Part shown: positions 49,665-58,359 of the stretch, piece after piece | Layout: each line of letters begins with the position of its first letter | Position numbering within the stretch: position 1 is the stretch's first letter | Assembly (NCBI GenBank): GCA_035651755.1 | Contig: DASRFA010000039.1 | Span: forward strand, 1-64,000 | Direction: 5' to 3' | Origin: DASRFA01 sp035651755 | Lineage (GTDB): Bacteria; Desulfobacterota; Binatia; UBA12015 | DNA: 64,000 nt | Program-made: the position numbers and the translations under genes | The notes under the pieces: generated by a model | What the model saw: the letters and a program-made list of their open reading frames with translations, nothing else | Databases searched by the model: none | What the model was told of the DNA's origin: nothing

Positions 49665-50201
49665 ATGGACGCATGGGTGGACGCCGTGAGCGGGGCGCGG
49701 CTGTCGCCGGGCGGAGTGCCGTGTCCGCCCGCGGGCGCGGCAGCGCCGCGTCGCACCGATGGCCGTCGCTCGACGAGCGGCCGCGTGCGGGTGCTCGTCG
49801 TCGACGACGACGTCTCGTTCCTCGCCGCCGCCGCGCGCGCGCTCGCCGCCGGCAACCCGCCGTTCGACGTGGCGACCGTCGAGAGCGGCGCCGCCGCGAT
49901 CGCTCTCCTCGAGCGCTCCGCGGACGGAGACGGACCGCTTCCCGACTTCGTGCTCCTCGACTTCCACCTCCCGGACACGACCGCGCCGAGCGTGCTCGGC
50001 CAGCTCTCCCTGCACCCGACCCTGAAGGGGCTTCCGGTCCTCGTGCTGACGCGCGATGCCCGCGACGAGGCGCGCACCGACGCGCTCGTCGCCGGCGCGC
50101 GCGACTTCGCCCACAAGCCGTCGCGAGTGCACGCGCTGCGCGAGCTCGCGATTCGCTTCTGGCAGAGACATGGCCCGGACGCCGACGATCCTCCTCGTTG
50201 A
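49665..50201 (+). CDS. Single-domain response regulator
   Basis: 178 residues. An Arg/Pro/Gly-rich tail of about 40 residues precedes a receiver domain: RVLVVDDDVSFL (acidic pocket), VLLDFHLPDT with the phospho-Asp, LVLTRDA (Thr) and FAHKPSRV (Lys). There is no output domain. It lies first in a run with an NtrC-type activator (32-nt overlap) and a histidine kinase, and may relay or sink phosphoryl groups in this circuit. Confidence 0.88.
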   Translation: MDAWVDAVSGARLSPGGVPCPPAGAAAPRRTDGRRSTSGRVRVLVVDDDVSFLAAAARALAAGNPPFDVATVESGAAAIALLERSADGDGPLPDFVLLDFHLPDTTAPSVLGQLSLHPTLKGLPVLVLTRDARDEARTDALVAGARDFAHKPSRVHALRELAIRFWQRHGPDADDPPR

Positions 50202-51624
50202 CGACGACCCGGAGGTCGGACGCCTCCTCGGGCGCGCGCTGCGCGACCAGGACCCGACCTTCGTGCTCGAGTGCTTCGAGACCGCGCGCGACGGCGAGCG
50301 CGCGATCGCCGAGGAGCCGCCCGACTGCATCGTCCTCGACTACCGGCTGCCCGACGACTCCGGCATCGACTGCCTCCGTCGCGTCCGCCGCTCGCGGCCG
50401 GACGTCCCGGTCGTGATGCTGACCGGCGCGGACTCGGCGGAGATCGCGGTCGAGGCGATGAAGCTCGGCGCGTCGGACTACGTCGTCAAGCACGGCCGCT
50501 ATCTCAAGACGGTGGTCGCGAAGGTGCGCGAGGCGCTCGGCCGCCGTCACCTGGCGCGCGCGCGGTCGCGCGACGAGGCCGACGCCCGGCCCCGGGAAGC
50601 GGCGCCGTCGTCCGAGCCGACGGCCGGCGAGCCGTCGTTGGCGGGGATCCTCGGCGAAAGCCCGGTGCTGCGGGCCGCGCTCCGGCTCGCGGAGCGCGCC
50701 GCCCGCTCGAACGTCCCCGTGCTCCTGCAGGGCGAGAGCGGCACGGGAAAGGAGCTCTTCGCGCGCGCCGTCCACGACCGCAGCGCACGCGCGCGCGCCG
50801 CATTCCTCGCGCAGAACTGCGCGGCGCTTCCGGAAGCTCTCCTGGAGGGCGAGCTCTTCGGACACGTCCGGGGCGCGTTCACCGGCGCCGACCGCGATCG
50901 CCGCGGCCTCTTCGAGGCCGCATCGGGCGGGACCCTCTTCCTCGACGAGATCAGCGAGACGACGCCCGCCATCCAGGCGAAGCTCCTGCGCGTGCTCCAG
51001 GAGGGCGAGGTCCGGCCGCTCGGCGCGACCGTCGCCCGCCGCGTCGACGTGCGCATCGTGAGCGCCGCGAACGTCGACCTCGAGGCGGCCGTCCGCGACG
51101 GCCGCTTCCGGCAGGACCTCTTCTACCGCCTGCGCGTCCTCCCGATCCGCATCCCGCCGCTGCGCGAGCGGGACGGCGACGTGCGCCGCCTCGCGCTCCA
51201 CTTCGCGCGGGTGTGCGCGGAGAAGGAAGGGGTGCCCGTCCCGGAGCTCGCGAGCGAGGTGCTCGACGCGTTCGAGCGCTACGCGTGGCCGGGGAACGTG
51301 CGCGAGCTCCAGAACGAGGTCCACCGCCTCGTCCTCTGCGGCGAGCCCGGCGAGCCGATCGGCCTCGACTCCGTCTCGCCGCCGATCGCCGCGACCCTCG
51401 CGCGCGTCGCGGAGGAGGATCGCCCGCTGAAGGCGATCGTCCGCGACATCGAGGTCACGATGATCGTCGATCGCCTGCGCGAGCACGGGTACAACCGCGA
51501 GGCGACGGCGCGGAGCCTCGGCATCACGCGCGAAGCGCTCTGGGCGAAGATGAACAAGCTCGGCCTCGAGGTCGGCCGTCGCGGCCCGCTCGCGCCGCGC
51601 GACGGCGAGCCCGACGAAGAGTGA
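50170..51624 (+). CDS. NtrC-family sigma-54-dependent response regulator
   Basis: 484 residues. An N-terminal receiver (ILLVDDDPEV, D57 in IVLDYRLPD, MLTGAD, VVKHGR) is followed by the AAA+ domain with Walker A GESGTGKE, the sigma-54 contact loop GAFTGA, Walker B GTLFLDE, and arginine finger region RLRVLPIRIPPLRER. A Fis-type HTH ends the protein (NREATARSLGITREALWAKM). Overlaps the previous gene by 32 nt and the kinase gene by GTGA. It would activate sigma-54 promoters, perhaps including the site at 49520. Confidence 0.96.
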   Translation: MARTPTILLVDDDPEVGRLLGRALRDQDPTFVLECFETARDGERAIAEEPPDCIVLDYRLPDDSGIDCLRRVRRSRPDVPVVMLTGADSAEIAVEAMKLGASDYVVKHGRYLKTVVAKVREALGRRHLARARSRDEADARPREAAPSSEPTAGEPSLAGILGESPVLRAALRLAERAARSNVPVLLQGESGTGKELFARAVHDRSARARAAFLAQNCAALPEALLEGELFGHVRGAFTGADRDRRGLFEAASGGTLFLDEISETTPAIQAKLLRVLQEGEVRPLGATVARRVDVRIVSAANVDLEAAVRDGRFRQDLFYRLRVLPIRIPPLRERDGDVRRLALHFARVCAEKEGVPVPELASEVLDAFERYAWPGNVRELQNEVHRLVLCGEPGEPIGLDSVSPPIAATLARVAEEDRPLKAIVRDIEVTMIVDRLREHGYNREATARSLGITREALWAKMNKLGLEVGRRGPLAPRDGEPDEE

Positions 51625-53228
51625 GCGCGCGGCACGCGGTCGCCTCGCGTCCCGACGGCGCACTCGGAGAGCCCGACCGCGGCGCGGCGCGCGACGCGCG
51701 CACGACCGGCGCGACCTCGTGGCTCCGCGGAGTGTTCTCGCTCCTCGGCGTGGCGGTCGCCCTGGCCGCGGCCGCGACGATGCGGTCCCAGTTCGCGGCG
51801 GTCTACGCCGCGTATTTTGCGATCGCGTTCGCGTTCCAGTTCGTCTGGCTCGGCTCGCGCTTTCCGTTCGCCCTTCCCTACTACACGACGATGAACGCCT
51901 TCGCGTACATCGCGGGCCCGCCGGTCGTGACGCTCGAGTACCTGCAGCGCGTGCTGTCGTACCCGATCCTCGCGTGGCTCGCGCGCCGCGGCTGGATGTC
52001 GCTCCCGCCGCCGCTCGAGCCGGTGCTCGGGCGCGGCCCGGAGCGCGCGGGCGGCACGCTGCGCGCGTGGATCGACCACGGCACGGCGGGCGCGCTCGGG
52101 TGCCTCAGCATCCTCCTCCGGTGCGGCATCTTCGCGTGGCTCCGCGCCCAGGATCTCGCGCTCGTCCCCGCGATCGCGATCACAGAGTACGCGACGCTCG
52201 CGATCCTGGGAGCGCTGCACGCGGCCGTCCCGCTCCCGATGGCGACCGAGCTCCGCCTCGGCGGGCGGTGGCGCTGGCGGCTCGACGACGAGCGCATCGA
52301 CCTCGTGGTGGTCGTGATCTTCGTCGCGCCGCTCTTCGTCTTCGTGATCAACCTCGCGTGGGCCTTCGAGGGCCTCGGCGGCGCCGTCGGTTTCTCCCTC
52401 GCGACCCTCGGCCCGCACGTCCTCATGAAGCTGTCGAACGATCGCCTCGGCCGGGTGCAGGCCCTGCTGGAGACGAAGCAGCGCGAGCTCAAGGACCTCG
52501 TCCACACGGTGGCCCACGACCTGAAGAGCCCGATCAGCTCGGCGCTCCTCACGACGGACCTCATCGCCGATCGCGACGGCGACGCGCTCAGCCGCGAGAC
52601 GCAGGAGGACCTCGGCCGCGTCGTGAGGCTTCTCAGCCGCGCCGAGGACATGGTGCGCGACCTGTTGCGGGTCTTCCGGATCGTGTGGGAGCCGGAGACG
52701 TGGGGCGAGGTCGACCTCGACCGCACGATGGCCGCGGTGCTCGAGACGGCCGGGCCCAAGGCGGCGGCGCGCTCGGCCACGATCTCGGTCGCGCCGCTGC
52801 CGATGATCTGGGGACAGGCGGGCAAGCTCGAGCACGCGCTCTCGAACCTGGTGGAGAACGCCGTCAAGCACGTACCGGCGGCGGACGGGGCGATCGCGGT
52901 GGAAGCGGTCGTCGACGCGGGCGCCGTGACGATCTGCGTCCGCGACAACGGGCCGGGGATCCCTCCCGACTACCATCGCCAGATCTTCGAGCTGTACTCG
53001 CGCGTGCCGCGGCGCGCCGAGGGCGACGGCTCGGGCGTCGGCCTCGCGATCGTGAAGCGCGTCGTGGAGGCGCACGGCGGCCTCGTCTGGGTCGAGTCCG
53101 AGGTCGACGCGGGGAGCCGCTTCTTCGTCCGGCTGCCGCGCGTGCTGTCGGCGCCGGCGGCGCGCGACGCGACGCCGAGCGACGCGATCGCGGCGCCGGC
53201 CGCGCCGGCACCGGAAGCTTCCTCGTAG
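51621..53228 (+). CDS. Membrane sensor histidine kinase
   Basis: 535 residues from GTG 51621 (GTGA overlap). Six to eight transmembrane helices fill residues 30-290 (for example SLLGVAVALAAAATM, LVVVVIFVAPLFVFVINLAW), then HisKA with VAHDLKSPISSALL, and HATPase_c with NLVENAVKHVP, DNGPGIP and GVGLAIVKRVVEAHGG. The multi-helix sensor resembles 7TM/MASE-type detectors, but no domain can be assigned firmly. It is the likely kinase for the receivers encoded just upstream. The gene ends 10 nt from the convergent btuB gene. Confidence 0.93.
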   Translation: MSARHAVASRPDGALGEPDRGAARDARTTGATSWLRGVFSLLGVAVALAAAATMRSQFAAVYAAYFAIAFAFQFVWLGSRFPFALPYYTTMNAFAYIAGPPVVTLEYLQRVLSYPILAWLARRGWMSLPPPLEPVLGRGPERAGGTLRAWIDHGTAGALGCLSILLRCGIFAWLRAQDLALVPAIAITEYATLAILGALHAAVPLPMATELRLGGRWRWRLDDERIDLVVVVIFVAPLFVFVINLAWAFEGLGGAVGFSLATLGPHVLMKLSNDRLGRVQALLETKQRELKDLVHTVAHDLKSPISSALLTTDLIADRDGDALSRETQEDLGRVVRLLSRAEDMVRDLLRVFRIVWEPETWGEVDLDRTMAAVLETAGPKAAARSATISVAPLPMIWGQAGKLEHALSNLVENAVKHVPAADGAIAVEAVVDAGAVTICVRDNGPGIPPDYHRQIFELYSRVPRRAEGDGSGVGLAIVKRVVEAHGGLVWVESEVDAGSRFFVRLPRVLSAPAARDATPSDAIAAPAAPAPEASS

Positions 53229-53238
53229 GGCGTGCTGC

Positions 53239-55392
53239 CTAGAACGTCGCGCGGAGGCCCGCGAGCGCGTTGATCGGCCGCGCGGGGAAGCCGATCACCT
53301 CCTCGTAGCTCCGGTCGAAGAGGTTCGACACGTTCGCGAACGCCGTGAACGCGACGTCGGCGACGCGCCACGGGAGGCGATACGAGAGCGCGAGATCGAC
53401 GCGCGTGTACTGCGGGTTCGTCCCGAAGCTGCCGGTCGCGGGGTCGGCGTCCGGGCGGTCTCCGACGAAGAACACGTCGACACGCGCGCGGAACGCGTCG
53501 TCGCGCGCGACGAGCGCGGGCGTATCGTACATCGCGAAGGCCGCCATGCGGTTGTTCGGGCGCCGCAGCACCGGGCTCGCGCCGCCCGCCGACTGGAGGC
53601 CGAGATACGTGTACGTCCCGCCGAGCGTGAGCCCGTGCCCGACGTCGACCGCGGCCGACGTCTCGACGCCGGTCGCGTCGACCCGCCCGACGTTCTGCGG
53701 CAGGAACTTGAAGGTATCCGGGTCGACCAGCACGAACACGATGTCGTCCTTCACGCGGCGATCGAAGTAGGTCGCGGACACGAGCAGGCGGCCGGTGAAG
53801 AGCTCCTGGTCGAGGCCCGCATCCCACTCGCTCGAGCGCTCGGGACCGAGGTTCGGGTTCCCGAAGTTCGGGAAGTAGAGCTCGTTGAACGTCGGCGCGC
53901 GGAAGCCCTCCGCGTAGGTCGCGCGCAGGCGCGTCGCGGTCTCGGGGAAGCGCCACGCGATGCTCGCCGCGGGAACCGTGACGTCGCCGAACTGCGTGTC
54001 GTGGTCGTGGCGGAAGCTGCCGATCGCGACCAGGCGATCCTCGAAGAGGTGGATCTGCTCCTGGACGTAGACGCCGTAGTCGTTCCGGCTCACGTCGAAG
54101 TGCGTGTCGGGCGGAACGGAGATGCTCGAGAACGAGCTCACGTTCGCCGCGCGGCGCGTGAACTGGAAGCCGACGGTCGAGATCGACCAGCCGCCGTACG
54201 CGTAGTTCGCCTGCGCGTCGGCCTGCGCGATCTCGTTCGGGATGCTGGAGCGGGTCTCGACGGGGTTGCCGGCGTCCGGCGGGTCGTCGAAGCGGGAGTC
54301 GTCCTGCACGTACGCGCCGTCGATCTTGTAGGACAGGCCGGGGAGCGGCGCGTCCTCCCAGCCGACCTTCGCGAAGTAGAAGTCGTCGCGCTGGCTCGCG
54401 TTCGGATCGAGGACGCCGAGGAAGTTGTTCGCGTTCAGGAGGCCGACGCGCGCCCGGAGGTAGTGGCCGATCGCGTACAGCCGGCCGGTGTCGGTTGGCG
54501 CCCAGTCGGCCTGCAGCGCGGCGGTCGTCAGGTCGTAGGCGTCGTTGTGCTTCGTGACGGTGCCTGCCTCGCCGACCGGCACGGCGGGGCCGAAGCCGGC
54601 CGTCCCGAGGTGCGTCGCGGCCCCGGCCAGCCCGACCTCCCCTTGCCGGCCGGAGAACGTGGCCGTCTCGCGGTCGGTGTCGCCGTTGCCGCCGGCGCCC
54701 GAGATCGTCGCGACGCCGGGCGCGGTCGGTCGGCGGGTGATGAGATTGACGACGCCCGCGACCGCTTCCGAGCCGTACAGGCTTCCGCCGCCGCCGCGCA
54801 GGACCTCGATGCGCTCGAACGGCTCCGGGACGAGGTTCGCGAAGTCGAACGCCCCGAGCGTGCCGCTGTTGATCTGGATGCCGTCGAGGAGCGTCAGGAC
54901 CTGATCGTCGTCGCTGCCGCGGATCGAGACGCTCGAGACGGTCCCGAGCGTGCCGTTCTGCACGACGTCGACGCCGGGGACCTGCCGCAGCACGTCGGGG
55001 ATGGTCGCGTCCTCGCGCGAGGCGATGTCCTCGCGCGTGAGGACGGTGATCGTCTGCGGGGCGTCGGAGAGGAACGTCCGCGTGCGGGTCGCGGTGACGA
55101 CGATCGGGTCGAGGCGGGTCGTCGCGAGCCCTTTTTCCGACGTCGGCACCGGCGTCGCCTCGGAGACGAGCGCCGCGTCCTCCGTTTCGGCGACCGACGG
55201 CGCCGCGCAGGCTTGCTCCCACTCCTCCGCGCGCGACGGCGCGGCCCAGCAGGCCGCCGCGGCCGCGATCGCGGTCGTCGCGCCGCACGCGAGCGCGACC
55301 GCTGCGCCGAGCCGCCGCGCGCGCGCGATCGCCCTCCTTCTTCCCGACGTCGGACTGCCGTCGCCTTCAGCTCTCGATCGAAAACGGTGCAC
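53239..55392 (-). CDS. btuB: TonB-dependent receptor, BtuB-like, under cobalamin riboswitch control
   Basis: 717 residues from GTG 55392 preceded by GGGAGGGACAGGCAG. A signal peptide (about 27-60) precedes a Cys-bearing spacer and the plug: DPIVVTATRTRTFLSDAPQTITV (TonB box region), VLRQVPGVDVV, SIRGSDDDQVLTLLDG, RIEVLRGGGGSLYG. The beta-barrel ends in aromatic F (LAGLRATF), as required for outer-membrane insertion. The upstream cobalamin riboswitch makes B12/cobinamide uptake the best call. Confidence 0.93.
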   Translation of the reverse strand: MHRFRSRAEGDGSPTSGRRRAIARARRLGAAVALACGATTAIAAAAACWAAPSRAEEWEQACAAPSVAETEDAALVSEATPVPTSEKGLATTRLDPIVVTATRTRTFLSDAPQTITVLTREDIASREDATIPDVLRQVPGVDVVQNGTLGTVSSVSIRGSDDDQVLTLLDGIQINSGTLGAFDFANLVPEPFERIEVLRGGGGSLYGSEAVAGVVNLITRRPTAPGVATISGAGGNGDTDRETATFSGRQGEVGLAGAATHLGTAGFGPAVPVGEAGTVTKHNDAYDLTTAALQADWAPTDTGRLYAIGHYLRARVGLLNANNFLGVLDPNASQRDDFYFAKVGWEDAPLPGLSYKIDGAYVQDDSRFDDPPDAGNPVETRSSIPNEIAQADAQANYAYGGWSISTVGFQFTRRAANVSSFSSISVPPDTHFDVSRNDYGVYVQEQIHLFEDRLVAIGSFRHDHDTQFGDVTVPAASIAWRFPETATRLRATYAEGFRAPTFNELYFPNFGNPNLGPERSSEWDAGLDQELFTGRLLVSATYFDRRVKDDIVFVLVDPDTFKFLPQNVGRVDATGVETSAAVDVGHGLTLGGTYTYLGLQSAGGASPVLRRPNNRMAAFAMYDTPALVARDDAFRARVDVFFVGDRPDADPATGSFGTNPQYTRVDLALSYRLPWRVADVAFTAFANVSNLFDRSYEEVIGFPARPINALAGLRATF

Positions 55393-55570
55393 CTGCCTGT
55401 CCCTCCCCCGGCGGCGCTCCGACCACGCGCGGAGCCGACGCCGGGAACCGGATGTGGGGTGCGAACCGATCGCGGAGGGGGGCGGGGGCGGCGGTCGCTC
55501 GCGGCGCGAGGGCGCGCGGCAGGGCGCTCCGGACGTCGTCCGTCGAGCCTGCGATTCGAGCGACCGGCAT
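55367..55570 (-). CDS. Possible leader ORF between riboswitch and btuB
   Basis: 67 codons from ATG 55570, preceded by GGAGGAGGAGGGACGC, a near-ideal ribosome site only about 35 nt after the riboswitch. It ends at 55367 and overlaps the btuB start by 26 nt in another frame. The predicted product is Ala/Arg/Pro-rich without a domain. It may be a regulatory leader peptide that couples ribosomes to the downstream start, or a chance frame. Confidence 0.4.
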   Translation of the reverse strand: MPVARIAGSTDDVRSALPRALAPRATAAPAPLRDRFAPHIRFPASAPRVVGAPPGEGQAGAPFSIES

Positions 55571-55955
55571 GCGTCCCTCCTCCTCCGAGAGGTTCACACG
55601 TTGATCCGGTCAGGCAGGTCTCCTGGCTCGGGGATCTCCCTCGTCGCCACGCCTTCCCACCGTCTTCGCCGGCGGCGGATCCGCCCCTCCGAACGGCAGT
55701 GGCCTTTGCTGGCGCGAGTCCCCCCTTACAGTTGCGGGGCAGCAGGGGCTTCTCACCCCTTTCCCTCTTCGCCCTGTAACGGGACCTGACCGGCGCGAAC
55801 GCGGACGCGACTAGCGCGACCCGGCGATGCCGTCAAGTGCGGTCGGGCGGTCTTCGGCGAGCGCAGCGAAGCGGGGGTGATTCGGCGTCAGCGCTCGAGC
55901 GAGTCGCTCCCAGGCCCGCATTGCATATGGTACTGTCGCGGCATATGCATATCAT
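55393..55955. other. 563-nt region between btuB and vapB start, apart from annotated parts
   Basis: Nearest btuB is the leader with the small frame (55367-55570), then the riboswitch (55606-55793). The remaining 55794-55920 shows no gene. The last 35 nt (55921-55955) hold palindromes of the VapBC operator. Confidence 0.8.
55606..55793 (-). ncRNA. Cobalamin (B12) riboswitch
   Basis: Minus strand, 5' at 55793. The P1 arm CCGGTCAGG (minus, 5') pairs with CCTGACCGG near 55606-55614. Inside, GCCCCGCAACTGTAAGGGG (55721-55739) matches the conserved GC-rich core, and GAGCCAGGAGACCTGCCTGA at 55610-55629 matches the B12 box. It lies 214 nt upstream of btuB and should repress it when cobalamin is abundant. 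Confidence 0.93.
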
Positions 55956-55958
55956 ATG
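55921..55958 (+). promoter_or_regulatory. VapBC operator region with repeated CATATG
   Basis: CATATG occurs at 55924-55929, 55942-55947 (inside the perfect palindrome GCATATGC, 55941-55948) and 55953-55958, the last overlapping the vapB ATG. Such AT-rich palindromes are typical of toxin-antitoxin autoregulation. A TTGCAT-like -35 lies at 55921-55926. No ribosome site is visible, so leaderless translation of vapB is possible. Confidence 0.55.
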
Positions 55959-56210
55959 GCTCAACGGACGACATTGGTACTGGACGAGCGTACGCGAAGG
56001 GCGGCGCGCGATCTTGCCCGCCGCTACGATTGCTCCACGTCCGAAGCCATCCGGCGCGCCATCGTGAAACAGCTCGACGCGGAGTCGAAGCCGTCCGCAG
56101 CCGAACGCAAACGCCGCCGCGACGTGCTGAAGCGATTGTTCGAGCTGTTCGAGGACACCGATCCCGCCGACGAGGTACGCCGCCTCAAGGCGGAGGACGC
56201 CGGCTTCTGA
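55956..56210 (+). CDS. vapB: Antitoxin VapB-like, ribbon-helix-helix
   Basis: 84 residues. QRTTLVLDERTRRAARDLARRYDCSTSEAIRRAIV is a ribbon-helix-helix (VapB/CopG) DNA-binding module; the charged tail RKRRRDVLKRLFELFEDTD would wrap the toxin. It is separated from vapC by one nt and behind a palindromic region that it probably represses together with VapC. Confidence 0.85.
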   Translation: MAQRTTLVLDERTRRAARDLARRYDCSTSEAIRRAIVKQLDAESKPSAAERKRRRDVLKRLFELFEDTDPADEVRRLKAEDAGF

Positions 56211-56211
56211 G

Positions 56212-56595
56212 ATGCGCGTTCACCTGGACACGGACTTCCTGATCTATGCTCTCGCGGTGGCCGGCGAGGAGCGCCGGCGCCTCTCGACGCTCGCGGACTC
56301 CGAAGACGCCGTCCAGATGAGCGCCGTGGCTTGGTACGAGTTTTCGCGAGGACCGCGTACGCCCGAACAGCTCGCGGTCGCGCGCTCGTTCTTTCCGCCG
56401 GCGGATGGGATCGTGCCCTTGTCGGAGGAGCTCGCGACGCGCGCGGCGGAGGTCTTTCGAGTCCTCGGCTCACCCCGCAAGCGGGCCGCCGACATCGCGA
56501 TCGGCGTGACCGCCGCGGCACTCGGCGCGACCTTGCTCACCCGCAACAAGAGGGACTTCGCCGGAGTCCCTCACCTCGCGTTGGAAACCGTTTGA
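56212..56595 (+). CDS. vapC: PIN-domain toxin VapC
   Basis: 127 residues. VHLDTDFLIYAL gives the first Asp residues, AWYEFSRGP the Glu, RKRAADIAIGVTA the acidic third site and LLTRNKRDFAGVP the PIN C-terminal strand. The four-acidic-residue RNase site appears complete. Target RNA unknown. It lies just after vapB, and downstream is the convergent cobS gene. Confidence 0.88.
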   Translation: MRVHLDTDFLIYALAVAGEERRRLSTLADSEDAVQMSAVAWYEFSRGPRTPEQLAVARSFFPPADGIVPLSEELATRAAEVFRVLGSPRKRAADIAIGVTAAALGATLLTRNKRDFAGVPHLALETV

Positions 56596-56634
56596 GCGCA
56601 CCGCAGCGAGAGATCGCATCCCGGTCGCATCGCA

Positions 56635-57375
56635 TCACCCTCCGGCGAGCCACGCGACGAGGAATGCGACCTCGCCGAGCTCGACGGCCGCGCCGTAGGC
56701 GTCGCCCGTCAGGCCCCCGAGCCGGCGCGTGAGCCACGCGCCGAAGGCCAGCGCCGCGAGCGCCGCCGCGCCCGCAGCCGCGATCGCGCCGGCACCGGTC
56801 CAAGCGGCGGCGATCGCCGTCACGGCGGTGGCGAGCGCGAGCTCGCGCGCTCCCGCGTGCTCCGTGAAGGCGCGCCCCAGGCCCTCTGAGCGCGCGTACG
56901 GATAGACGACCACCAGCAGGACCGCGAGCCAGCGCCCGATCGCCGGGAAGACGACCAGCACGCGCAAGTTGCCGGCCGGCAGGACGGCCGCGAGCGTCGA
57001 GACCTTGGCGATCACAGCCAGCACCAGCGCGGTCGCGCCGTGGCCGCCGATCCGGCTGTCGCGCATGAGCGCGAGCGTCCGCTCGCGGTCGCCGCGACCG
57101 CCGCCGAGCCCGTCGAAGACGTCGGCGACGCCGTCGAGGTGGAGCGCGCCCGTGAGCGCCGCCAGCGCGGCCACGAGGAGCGCCGCGAGCACCTCTTCCG
57201 GTAGCCGGCTCTCGAGGAGCCGCGCGAGCGCCGCGAGCGCGCCGCCGAGGACGAGGCCGACGACCGGGAAGAGCGCGAGCGATCGTCCCACGTCCGCGGG
57301 CGAAGCCTCGGGCGCGCCCACCGGGATGCGCGTCAGGAACGAGACCGCGAGCCGGAGCCGACCGAGCGCGCTCAC
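56635..57375 (-). CDS. cobS: Adenosylcobinamide-GDP ribazoletransferase
   Basis: 246 residues from GTG 57375, overlapping cbiB as GTGA. CobS signatures are RLAVSFLTRIPVG at the start, GALHLDGVADVFDGLGGGRGDRERTLALMRDSRIG (metal/substrate core), and several transmembrane helices. It joins alpha-ribazole to adenosylcobinamide-GDP to give B12 (phosphate). Last gene of the cobinamide-salvage operon. Confidence 0.95.
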   Translation of the reverse strand: MSALGRLRLAVSFLTRIPVGAPEASPADVGRSLALFPVVGLVLGGALAALARLLESRLPEEVLAALLVAALAALTGALHLDGVADVFDGLGGGRGDRERTLALMRDSRIGGHGATALVLAVIAKVSTLAAVLPAGNLRVLVVFPAIGRWLAVLLVVVYPYARSEGLGRAFTEHAGARELALATAVTAIAAAWTGAGAIAAAGAAALAALAFGAWLTRRLGGLTGDAYGAAVELGEVAFLVAWLAGG

Positions 57376-58331
57376 GGGCGACCCCCGAGCGCGGCCGCCG
57401 CGACGAGCCCCGCGGCCGCGAGCAACGCGCCCGCCGCGAGCGCGGCGGCCGCCATCGCCCACGCGCGGTCGATCGTCGCGGGCACGAGCGGCGCGCGCCC
57501 GTCGCCGAGTCGATAGTGGCCCGGCTTCTCGAGCGCGACCCCGAGGAGCCCCGCCATCGCCGCCATCGGGCGCCCCGCGTTCGGGCTCTCGGTCGCCCCG
57601 CCGTCGCGCGCGAGGACGCGCCATCCCGAGCGCACGTCGCCGCCGGCGAGCGCGCCTCCCGCGAGAAGAAGCAGCGCCGTCAAGCGCGCCGGCACGACGT
57701 TCGCCGCGTCGTCGAGTCGCGCGGCGGCCTTCCCGAGCCACTCGGTCGCGCCATGGTAGCCGATCATCGCGTCGAGCGTGTTCACCGCGCGGTACGCGAC
57801 CGCCGCCGGCACGCCGAGCGCGACGAACCAGAGGAGCGGCGCGATCGCGCTGTCGCTCGCGTTCTCCGCGATCGACTCCACGGTCCCGGCGACGAGCTCT
57901 GGCTCGCCGAGCCGGCTCGCGTCGCGGCTGCAGAGGCTCGCGAGGCCGGCGCGCGCGCCCGCCACGTCGCCCGCGGCGAGCGCGTCCCGCACGCCGAAGG
58001 CGGCCTCGCGGAGCGCGCGCACCGCGAAGGCGGGCTTCAGGAGCGCGATCGCGATCACGATCTCGAGCAGGCGGCTCCCGGAGCACGCGCGGAGGACGAG
58101 CCAGCTCGCCCCGCCGAACGCGGCCGGCACGGCGAGCGCGAGAAGCGCGCCGAACGCGAGCTGCGGCGCGCGCCCCGAGCGCGGCGCCGCGCGCAGCGCC
58201 GCGTTCACCGTCCAGCCCATCCACACGACGGGATGGAGACGGGCCGCCGGCTCGCCGAGCGCGCGATCGAGCGCGAGCGCGCCCGCGAGGACGACGAGCG
58301 TCGCCGGCGGATCGAGCGGGTCGAGGATCAC
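57372..58331 (-). CDS. cbiB: Adenosylcobinamide-phosphate synthase CbiB
   Basis: 319 residues with several membrane helices. The opening LALDRALGEPAARLHPVVWMG is the CbiB/CobD signature; SRDASRLGEPELVAGTVESIAENASDSAIAPLLW and AYRAVNTLDAMIGY follow. It attaches aminopropanol phosphate to cobyric acid, the product of CbiZ, and so closes the remodelling loop. Neighbours on both sides are cobalamin genes. Confidence 0.95.
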   Translation of the reverse strand: MILDPLDPPATLVVLAGALALDRALGEPAARLHPVVWMGWTVNAALRAAPRSGRAPQLAFGALLALAVPAAFGGASWLVLRACSGSRLLEIVIAIALLKPAFAVRALREAAFGVRDALAAGDVAGARAGLASLCSRDASRLGEPELVAGTVESIAENASDSAIAPLLWFVALGVPAAVAYRAVNTLDAMIGYHGATEWLGKAAARLDDAANVVPARLTALLLLAGGALAGGDVRSGWRVLARDGGATESPNAGRPMAAMAGLLGVALEKPGHYRLGDGRAPLVPATIDRAWAMAAAALAAGALLAAAGLVAAAALGGRP

Positions 58332-58359
58332 GACGGGTACCCGGTCGCGCGCGGAGCGC

